Assembly: GCA_002010925.1 (NCBI GenBank)
Contig: MTLR01000143.1
Span: 1-6,780, forward strand
Reading direction: 5' to 3'
DNA length: 6,780 nucleotides
DNA from: Candidatus Bathyarchaeota archaeon JdFR-04
GTDB taxonomy: Archaea > Thermoproteota > Bathyarchaeia > Bathyarchaeales > UBA233
Shown here: positions 1-4,689 of the stretch, piece after piece
Numbering within the stretch: position 1 is the first letter of the stretch
Layout: each line of letters starts with the position of its first letter
Position numbers and translations under genes: made by a program
Notes under the pieces: generated by a model
The model's input: the letters and a program-made list of their open reading frames with translations, nothing else
Database searches by the model: none
Told to the model about the DNA's origin: nothing

Positions 1-303
1 TCATACTCTATTCTACAACCCCACCTAATAATAAGAAACGCCACAACCCCAAAAACGCCAACCCCACCCCCATCACCAGAGAAAACCCTCCTAGACATTC
101 TAACAGAACATCTGCAAAGAACCGAAACTTGGCTAACAATAATCCTACTCCTTACCGTTTTAACCTGCTACAAAGTATTTAGGAGAGTCAAGAAACGGAG
201 AGCGCTGAAAGCTATGCAGAAAAGAACCATTGTCATAAAAGATGCTGACGTAGAAAGGCTATTGAAGGAGATTGAGGAGATGGAAAAGAGACTTAAGGGT
301 TAA
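1..303 (+). CDS. C-terminal fragment of a single-pass membrane protein, 5' end outside window
   Basis: The frame is open from the first base to a TAA at 301-303 and gives 100 residues of a protein that begins upstream. Numbering from the window edge, residues 14-26 form a Thr/Pro-rich stretch typical of an extracellular stalk. Residues 44-60 form a hydrophobic helix starting at a Trp. Residues 61-75 are strongly basic (RRVKKRR), which by the positive-inside rule puts the C-terminus in the cytoplasm. Residues 80-99 are highly charged with hydrophobics at V84, L88, I91, M94 and L98, so a short coiled coil is likely. I recognise no family. The layout resembles the end of an archaeal surface protein held by a C-terminal anchor, with the functional ectodomain lying upstream. 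That the frame is coding is likely from its length and coherent topology; the function is unknown. Confidence 0.7.
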   Translation, partial: SYSILQPHLIIRNATTPKTPTPPPSPEKTLLDILTEHLQRTETWLTIILLLTVLTCYKVFRRVKKRRALKAMQKRTIVIKDADVERLLKEIEEMEKRLKG

Positions 304-326
304 ATGTTTCATTTCCAAAACTCTTA

Positions 327-351
327 GTTGCTATAACTTTTTTATAGTGAC
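327..351. repeat. inverted repeat (10-bp arms, 5-nt loop) upstream of the regulator gene
   Basis: The arms are 327-336 and 342-351. The inner six positions (CTATAA / TTATAG) pair perfectly. The next two pair only as G-U wobbles in RNA, and the outer two pair again. It starts 24 nt after the stop of the upstream membrane-protein gene and ends about 21 bp before the TATA-like box at 373-380. It could be a weak transcript 3'-end structure for the upstream gene, an operator of the downstream regulator, or chance in AT-rich DNA. Confidence 0.35.
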
Positions 352-354
352 ATA

Positions 355-362
355 TTCTAGAA
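355..362. promoter_or_regulatory. 8-bp perfect palindrome TTCTAGAA, possible operator
   Basis: A perfect dyad lies 10 bp upstream of the TATA-like box at 373-380, next to where the B-recognition element would be. This is a plausible place for a dimeric helix-turn-helix protein to act, and the gene that follows encodes one. An 8-bp palindrome is short and may be chance. Confidence 0.25.
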
Positions 363-372
363 GTTAAGTATA

Positions 373-380
373 GTTTATAT
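373..380 (+). promoter_or_regulatory. TATA-like box for the regulator gene
   Basis: GTTTATAT resembles the archaeal TATA consensus and is preceded by a purine-rich stretch (361-366) that could serve as BRE. A start site about 25 nt past its centre would fall near 401-403, giving a leader of about 12 nt that barely includes the Shine-Dalgarno sequence. A second T/A-rich candidate at 339-347 would give a leader of about 45 nt. The same AGTTTATAT sequence precedes metG at nearly the same distance from the start codon. Confidence 0.45.
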
Positions 381-402
381 CTCACGCTTTCCCTTGTTTC
401 AC

Positions 403-408
403 GGAGGA
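403..408 (+). promoter_or_regulatory. Shine-Dalgarno site that sets the regulator start at 415
   Basis: GGAGGA is followed by 6 nt and then ATG at 415. The frame extends back to a TTG at 394, but that codon lies upstream of this site and would add seven residues with no ribosome binding site of its own. The ATG is therefore the better start. Confidence 0.75.
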
Positions 409-414
409 GAAGGG

Positions 415-1365
415 ATGGAGCGAGCGGAAATTGTCGGCATTGTTGAATCCATTTTTAAACGTGCTGGATTCAACATTTCCACCTTATGTTGCTCGCGTCC
501 GAGCTGTTTTGATTATGCCCTTTCTGATGGAACAAAAACCCTTTTTGTAAAATCTTACGTAAACATTTGCGGAATCTCTCAGTCTGAAGCCTATGAACTA
601 AAGAAAATCTCCGAACAACTTTCGGCTACTCCCCTATTTGTCGGGGAAAAAGTTCGGGAAAAACGAATGGAAGATGACACAGTTTATTCACGATATGACG
701 TTTACACTGTTAATCCCAAAACTTTGGAAGACATCATTTTGAAAGAACTTCATCCACTTGTTGAGGCCGTACCTGGAGGATACTATGTTCGGTTGGATGG
801 AGAAAATATCCGGAAACGTAGGCAGGAAATGGGGTTATCAATTGGGAAATTAGCTGACATGGTTGGAATTTCTAGGAGAACCCTTTATGGCTACGAGAAG
901 GGATTAGCAAAAACCTCGGTGTCCACAGCTTATCAGCTCGAGTGGATTTTAGGAACACCTATAGTTAAACCTATAAACATTTTTGAAAAGAAAAATGGGG
1001 AAAAGAAAGGCTTTCTCGCCTCAGCGAGAAACGCAATAACTAAAAATCCCATGCTCAAAGCTTTGATCCGAAAGTTCAGCCAATGCAACGTCAAAATCTT
1101 ACATGTAGAGAAGGCACCCTTCGACTTCATAGTTAAACATCCGGAGAGAAACTTAATCCTTCTTGGAGGAATAGCTCTGGATCATGAAAAAGCTTTGAGG
1201 AAGAGGATGGAGGAAATAATAAGTGTAAGTCAAGTGGTTGAAGCCCAACCGGTTTTAATAACGAACAATAGGAATTTTATTGAGGAAAACGGCGATGTTC
1301 CTTTGCTTCATGAGAGAGAAATCCTAAAAGCTAAAGACTTAGAAGAGGTCATCGCCAAAATTTAG
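415..1365 (+). CDS. archaeal helix-turn-helix transcriptional regulator, COG1395 type
   Basis: The 316-residue product is a predicted DNA-binding regulator. A central Cro/C1-type helix-turn-helix spans residues about 127-190. It opens with a stretch seen in this family (YVRLDGENIRKRR), followed by a scaffold helix and the recognition segment GISRRTLYGYEKG (151-163). The N-terminal domain (1-125) carries a Cys cluster (C25, C26, C31), then FDYAL, and near its end the segment GGYYVRLDG that leads into the HTH. The C-terminal domain (about 203-316) resembles the N-terminal one in its order of motifs: FD(Y/F), a hydrophobic strand, a charged helix ending in IS, an A.P strand, then KxLE(D/E)(I/V)I. 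From memory this matches a widespread archaeal family (COG1395) whose targets are mostly unknown. The gene overlaps the convergent rnhB by 4 nt at the stop codons. Autoregulation through the dyads at 327-362 is possible but unproven. Family assignment is firm; the regulated genes cannot be told from here. Confidence 0.9.
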   Translation: MERAEIVGIVESIFKRAGFNISTLCCSRPSCFDYALSDGTKTLFVKSYVNICGISQSEAYELKKISEQLSATPLFVGEKVREKRMEDDTVYSRYDVYTVNPKTLEDIILKELHPLVEAVPGGYYVRLDGENIRKRRQEMGLSIGKLADMVGISRRTLYGYEKGLAKTSVSTAYQLEWILGTPIVKPINIFEKKNGEKKGFLASARNAITKNPMLKALIRKFSQCNVKILHVEKAPFDFIVKHPERNLILLGGIALDHEKALRKRMEEIISVSQVVEAQPVLITNNRNFIEENGDVPLLHEREILKAKDLEEVIAKI

Positions 1366-2024
1366 CCGAGTTTTATTTGCCTTGTCTTAGCTTCTTTCCT
1401 AAGTTTTTTAGCTGGTTTCCAAGATTTCCGAACAAACGTTGGGTATTCACCAAACTTTTTTAGAGATTCTTTAAGAAAGGCCATGGTTTTTGGGTCGGTA
1501 GGGTATCCGCAACCTATATCTCCATAATTCTCTTTCAATTTCTGTATGGACAGATCTCTTTCCGCCTTGGCAACTATGGAAGCCGCAGAAACTATGGGGT
1601 AAGTTTTGTCAGCTTTATGTTCAGAAATTATTTTGAGATTAAAGGAGAGGCATTCAAGAATGTGCTGTTTAAACCGTTCTGCTAACACATCTGAAGCATC
1701 CACGTAGGCTACATCAGGTTTAAGCTCTTCCAAGATTTTCGCCATGGTTTGGGCTTCCAAACGGTTTAGCTTGTAAAGCTTCCGGTTAGACATAACAACT
1801 TTATCGATTTCCTGGGGTGAAAGCTTAACAACCTTATGTTTTACGGCTATGTTCTTTATCTCCTCCGCAAGCCTGAACCTTCTGCTTGGAGAGAGAAGCT
1901 TTGAATCTCGAACACCTAATCTTACAAGCTGGGAAAGATCTTTCTCGGAGAAAACCACTCCAGCAATTACTAGAGGCCCGATTACTGCCCCTCTTCCAGC
2001 ATCATCCACACCAGCGACCAACAT
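1362..2024 (-). CDS. rnhB: ribonuclease HII
   Basis: RNase HII cuts the RNA strand of RNA-DNA hybrids and nicks 5' of single ribonucleotides in DNA, starting ribonucleotide excision repair. The 220-residue product has the usual archaeal length. The N-terminal motif reads GVDDAGRG (5-12), with D7 as first metal ligand and the G10-R11-G12 loop that reads the ribonucleotide 2'-OH. Further signature segments are RDSK (39-42), VDA with catalytic D109, HKAD with D139 followed by the YPIVSAASI segment, and GYPTDP (173-178) carrying the Tyr that stacks at the RNA-DNA junction. The second acidic residue is Asp8 where characterised enzymes have Glu (DEAGRG). A basic tail (residues 200-220) follows. The ATG start is supported by GGAGGAG at 2034-2040. 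It lies 39 nt behind the THEP1-type gene on the same strand, probably in one transcript. Confidence 0.97.
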   Translation of the reverse strand: MLVAGVDDAGRGAVIGPLVIAGVVFSEKDLSQLVRLGVRDSKLLSPSRRFRLAEEIKNIAVKHKVVKLSPQEIDKVVMSNRKLYKLNRLEAQTMAKILEELKPDVAYVDASDVLAERFKQHILECLSFNLKIISEHKADKTYPIVSAASIVAKAERDLSIQKLKENYGDIGCGYPTDPKTMAFLKESLKKFGEYPTFVRKSWKPAKKLRKEAKTRQIKLG

Positions 2025-2033
2025 GAAAACTTT

Positions 2034-2040
2034 CTCCTCC
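2034..2040 (-). promoter_or_regulatory. Shine-Dalgarno site for rnhB
   Basis: On the minus strand this reads GGAGGAG, 9 nt before the ATG of rnhB. It fixes the start and, together with the short gap to the upstream gene and the lack of a clear TATA box in that gap, suggests that rnhB is translated as the second gene of a dicistronic message. Confidence 0.7.
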
Positions 2041-2063
2041 CCCTACTGTTCTCGCAGAGTCAT

Positions 2064-2606
2064 TTAAGCTTTCAAGAAATTGAGACATTTCTCCACAACA
2101 ACCGCGCATAAATGTTCCCGATTTTGAGGGTTTACTTCAATTATTTCCGACTCAACACTTTTCCTAACGGTTTCAATTAATTTTCCACGTGCCCTCCAAT
2201 GGATGGTCCCAACAACGAGTTTGTTACTGTGCAAGGCTTGGAAAACGGCGTTTACAAAGGCCCGAGAATAGAGTTCCATTGGCCCTATTTCATCTATTAC
2301 AATAAAGTCAGCCGTTTCTATGGCTTCGATTATTGATTTTGCACCTATCTGCTCTAGGCCTTTAAGGTTTACACGATATTTCCCTATTTTTGGTCCAGAC
2401 GGTTGGTTTATGTGAGCCAGCCATCCCTTGGCTTGAGTTTTAAGGTTTATGATTTCGAATCCTATGCGGCTTCCCTTATCTCTTAATTCTCGGCTTATCA
2501 TTCCACCAGGGATATAGCCGCCTTCTTTCAGTTTCTCCACAGCCCGAATTAGCACAGTTGTTTTTCCAACTCCTGGGCGTCCAGTTAGGAAGATTAAGCG
2601 TTTCAA
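2064..2606 (-). CDS. THEP1-family nucleoside triphosphatase
   Basis: This 180-residue P-loop protein matches THEP1/NTPCR (COG1618), small enzymes that hydrolyse ATP, GTP and other NTPs slowly with broad specificity; their cellular role is unsettled. The Walker A motif GRPGVGKT is at 9-16 directly after a short N-terminal strand. The family's GFEI segment is at 49-52, GKYRVNL at 75-81, and a Walker B strand ending in the diagnostic IDEIGPMEL at 104-112. A GTIH segment at 133-136 is the next core strand. The length is typical of the family. The start is TTG at 2606, which places Walker A at the usual distance; no other start codon fits in frame and no Shine-Dalgarno site precedes it, so translation may be leaderless. 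It is transcribed divergently from trm1 and just upstream of rnhB. The pairing with rnhB hints at nucleotide or nucleic-acid quality control, which is inference. Confidence 0.93.
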   Translation of the reverse strand: MKRLIFLTGRPGVGKTTVLIRAVEKLKEGGYIPGGMISRELRDKGSRIGFEIINLKTQAKGWLAHINQPSGPKIGKYRVNLKGLEQIGAKSIIEAIETADFIVIDEIGPMELYSRAFVNAVFQALHSNKLVVGTIHWRARGKLIETVRKSVESEIIEVNPQNREHLCAVVVEKCLNFLKA

Positions 2607-2625
2607 CTTTGCTCGTGAAAGAAAG

Positions 2626-2631
2626 TTTAAA
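2626..2631. promoter_or_regulatory. symmetric TATA-like element in the divergent THEP1/trm1 region
   Basis: TTTAAA is its own reverse complement and is the best TATA candidate between the two divergent genes. On the minus strand its centre is about 22 nt from the TTG of the THEP1-type gene, fitting a leaderless or near-leaderless message with no Shine-Dalgarno site. On the plus strand it is preceded by a purine-rich GAAAG that resembles a BRE, and would give trm1 a leader of about 45 nt. The element could serve either or both genes. Confidence 0.4.
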
Positions 2632-2701
2632 TGGTTGGCTAAAACAATTTTGCAGGGAAGGATAACACATAGTTTGGCTGGTTATTAAAAGGGTTTACGT
2701 T

Positions 2702-3928
2702 ATGCAAAAAGGTAAAGCAGATTTTGGATTTCCAACTGAAATTGTTAGGGAAGGGGAAGTTGAATTGGTTGTTCCGCGGCTCGAAGCCTTTGTGGCTTCG
2801 CCTTCAGAGTATGCCCCTTCAAAAGCCCCGGTTTTCTATAACCCAGCCATGGAGCTTAACCGTGACCTTGCAGTTTTAGCCCTGCAAACCTATCAGAAAA
2901 TTCGTGGCGAGGAGATAGTTGTTTGCGAACCCTTGGCTGGATGTGGAATCCGGGGGATACGCTATGCGAAAGAGGTAAAAGGTGTAAAAAAGGTTTTAAT
3001 GAGCGACCTAAACCCCAAAGCTGTGAAATTAGCCAGATTTAATGCAGAAATCAACGGCTTATCCAAACAAGTCAGCATAGAAAAGGAGGACGCTAACTTA
3101 GTTTTAAGCGTCCATGCAGCCCCGCGGAAAAGGTTTGGCTTTATTGACATAGACCCTTTCGGCTCCCCAGCGCCCTATTTGGATTCCGCTGTTAGAGCTC
3201 TACGTGATAAAGGGATGCTCGCTTTAACAGCTACGGATTTGGCACCCCTATGTGGAGTTCACTCCAAAGCTTGCATGAGGAAATACGGTGGTAAGCCTCT
3301 ACGTACAGAATACTGCCACGAATTAGCTGTTCGCCTTTTAGCAGCTTGTTTGGCGAGAAATGCGGCGAAACATGATATAGGCATAAGAATAGTTTTCAGC
3401 CATTCAACAGACCATTATATACGCTTATATGCGACTGCGGAATACGGTGCGAAAAAGGCTGACAAAACTCTAAGAAACTTGGGATACGTAGTTCATTGTT
3501 TTAGATGTTTCCACAGAGAGGTTATAACTCAAGACTCGCTTTTTGGGTTTCCGTTGGAATGTCGAGAATGCGGAATGAAACTTGAAACAGCGGGTTCACT
3601 CTGGATTGGAGAAATAGTTGATAAAGCCTTTTGTGGGTTAATGATGGAAGAGGCTAACCGTCGGAGGTTTAAACAGCACAAGCGTATTCTAAAGCTTCTT
3701 TCAACAATTTATGATGAGGCAGAGTTACCGCCCACCTACTTTGTGGTGGACAAAATTTGCGGTCGACTTAAGATTAATGTCCCTCCATTGGAAAAAGTTG
3801 TGAGGTTTTTGAAGAGTAGAAGGTTCAAAGCTGGAAAAACTCATTTCAATTCTCGAGGCGTAAAAACCGACGCTTCGGCGAAAGTTGTAACGGAAACGTT
3901 AAAGAAGCTTAATTTAGGGTTTTTCTAA
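2702..3928 (+). CDS. trm1: tRNA (guanine(26)-N2)-dimethyltransferase Trm1
   Basis: Trm1 transfers methyl groups from S-adenosylmethionine to N2 of G26 in many tRNAs, giving m2G and then m2,2G, which helps keep the tRNA from misfolding. The 408-residue product has the whole family layout. The FYNP motif is at 45-48, with NRD at 53-55. The SAM-binding loop EPLAGCGIRG is at 76-85, and motif II carries D102 (SDLNPKA). The catalytic signature IDIDPFGSP is at 148-156, followed by TATDLAPLCG (176-185). A zinc-knuckle-like insert has C266, C269, C287 and C290. The C-terminal domain ends with the THFNSRGVKT segment (380-389). The start is ATG at 2702 with only a weak AAAAGGG upstream. About 15 residues precede the region conserved in the Pyrococcus enzyme, so a slightly later start cannot be excluded. 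It may be first in a plus-strand run of translation-related genes. Confidence 0.97.
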   Translation: MQKGKADFGFPTEIVREGEVELVVPRLEAFVASPSEYAPSKAPVFYNPAMELNRDLAVLALQTYQKIRGEEIVVCEPLAGCGIRGIRYAKEVKGVKKVLMSDLNPKAVKLARFNAEINGLSKQVSIEKEDANLVLSVHAAPRKRFGFIDIDPFGSPAPYLDSAVRALRDKGMLALTATDLAPLCGVHSKACMRKYGGKPLRTEYCHELAVRLLAACLARNAAKHDIGIRIVFSHSTDHYIRLYATAEYGAKKADKTLRNLGYVVHCFRCFHREVITQDSLFGFPLECRECGMKLETAGSLWIGEIVDKAFCGLMMEEANRRRFKQHKRILKLLSTIYDEAELPPTYFVVDKICGRLKINVPPLEKVVRFLKSRRFKAGKTHFNSRGVKTDASAKVVTETLKKLNLGFF

Positions 3929-3934
3929 AACAAG

Positions 3935-3942
3935 TTTTATTA
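3935..3942 (+). promoter_or_regulatory. possible TATA-like box upstream of the 3999 gene
   Basis: TTTTATTA lies in the 70-nt gap after trm1. It would start transcription near 3964 with a leader of about 35 nt. It also forms part of a T-rich run with the end of trm1 (3918-3925) that could act as a weak intrinsic terminator. The evidence is only base composition and spacing. Confidence 0.25.
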
Positions 3943-3983
3943 ACTTACCTGCCCCTTTTAGAATTTAGAACCTAAGGCTTGAC

Positions 3984-3989
3984 AGGTGG
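3984..3989 (+). promoter_or_regulatory. Shine-Dalgarno site that sets a TTG start at 3999
   Basis: AGGTGG is followed by 9 nt and then TTG at 3999. Starting there gives a complete signal peptide with two Lys ahead of the hydrophobic core, which supports TTG as the real start codon. Confidence 0.65.
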
Positions 3990-3998
3990 ATTACATCT

Positions 3999-4607
3999 TT
4001 GAAATCAAAACTCAACGCAACAGTGTTCCCAGCTATAGTTTTCTGCATACTTTTAGTTCTCCCAGCCTACTCTCAAATAGAGCAGACAGTAAACTTCTAC
4101 GCTTGGACAGACAAACCCTACTATTCGCCCGGGGAGAAGGGCACGCTTTTCATCACTATTAGAAACGACCGGACGGATGTGGACTTAGTAATCAAAAAGA
4201 TAGAGATCTATTATCCCTGGTTCACCTTTTCACAGAACGGTTGGGAAGGAAACAGCACCAAAAAACCTGACTTCAAAATAAAGGTTCGTGGACAAAAAAC
4301 CTACTTTGGACATGACAACTTTGAGGTTCCCGGGGATGGAAGAGCTGTTTCCGGCGTTATCATGGTAAAGGTTTATGTTGACAAGAGCCCCTTCCACTAC
4401 CCTGAAGCCACAAGAGATTATTACGAGGTCCCAATAAACATTGCAGGTTCTCCCCACTACGAAAAGGTTGAGGGGCTAGAGAAAATTGAAACTTTGTTGA
4501 CGATACAGGCCATTCTAATAATCATATGCACGATCATAATTGCCTCCACAATATTCCTATCCATTAGGCGTCCTCCAATAGTCTTGGAAAGGGAGGAACG
4601 GCGCTAA
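3999..4607 (+). CDS. secreted, C-terminally membrane-anchored protein of unknown function
   Basis: I do not recognise a named family. The 202-residue product starts with a signal peptide: a basic N-terminus (K2, K4), a hydrophobic core at about 8-22, and a plausible cleavage site after AYS (23-25). A compact ectodomain follows (26-160), rich in aromatic residues and alternating hydrophobic residues, as in an Ig-like beta-sandwich. The segment DKPYYSPGEKGTL (38-50) followed by a strand ending in RN (55-56) is a pattern I associate with archaeal cell-surface beta-sandwich domains. The ectodomain has no Cys and one N-glycosylation sequon (N85-S-T). Residues 166-188 form a strongly hydrophobic helix, followed by a short charged tail with the Arg-rich ends RR and EERR. 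The topology is therefore outside-facing with a C-terminal anchor. It lies between trm1 and metG on the same strand. That it is a real gene is well supported; the function is open. Confidence 0.85.
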   Translation: MKSKLNATVFPAIVFCILLVLPAYSQIEQTVNFYAWTDKPYYSPGEKGTLFITIRNDRTDVDLVIKKIEIYYPWFTFSQNGWEGNSTKKPDFKIKVRGQKTYFGHDNFEVPGDGRAVSGVIMVKVYVDKSPFHYPEATRDYYEVPINIAGSPHYEKVEGLEKIETLLTIQAILIIICTIIIASTIFLSIRRPPIVLEREERR

Positions 4608-4608
4608 A

Positions 4609-4618
4609 CTTTTTAGAA
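4609..4618 (+). terminator. possible weak T-tract terminator after the 3999 gene
   Basis: A run of five T (4610-4614) follows the stop codon within 3 nt. Archaeal RNA polymerases can terminate at T-tracts without a hairpin, but five bases is short, so read-through into metG is likely. Confidence 0.2.
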
Positions 4619-4648
4619 GCCACCCTATAGTAAAGGGATAGCTCAAAA

Positions 4649-4656
4649 GTTTATAT
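4649..4656 (+). promoter_or_regulatory. TATA-like box for metG
   Basis: GTTTATAT lies inside AAAAGTTTATATGAAA. Its centre is about 37 nt before the GTG at 4690, nearly the same geometry as the box before the regulator gene. The predicted start site (4677-4680) falls after the Shine-Dalgarno-like sequence at 4667-4673, so the two signals would not be used on the same transcript. Confidence 0.5.
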
Positions 4657-4666
4657 GAAATCTAGT

Positions 4667-4673
4667 GGAGGTG
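4667..4673 (+). promoter_or_regulatory. Shine-Dalgarno-like GGAGGTG at unusual distance from the metG start
   Basis: The motif is strong, but it lies 16 nt before the only usable in-frame start codon, GTG at 4690. The codon at normal spacing (7 nt) is CTC at 4681, which is not a recognised initiator. An in-frame TAG at 4663-4665 rules out any start further upstream. Confidence 0.5.
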
Positions 4674-4689
4674 TACTGCACTCGGAAAA

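Noticed and set aside
394..414. Seven-residue N-terminal extension of the regulator from a TTG
   Set aside because: The strong GGAGGA lies inside this stretch and is spaced correctly for the ATG at 415, so the extension is most likely untranslated leader.
1849..2067. Plus-strand open frame over the 5' end of rnhB
   Set aside because: It lies opposite the highly conserved RNase HII active site and has a low-complexity Ser/Thr/Pro product with no start signal.
2476..2670. Minus-strand open frame overlapping the 5' end of the THEP1-type gene in another frame
   Set aside because: The overlapping frame encodes an intact Walker A motif and a full family-length protein. This one shows no domain.
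4624..4638. Possible small hairpin (CCCT / AGGG) between the surface-protein gene and metG
   Set aside because: The stem is only 4 bp with a 7-nt loop; it is too weak to call a terminator or riboregulator.
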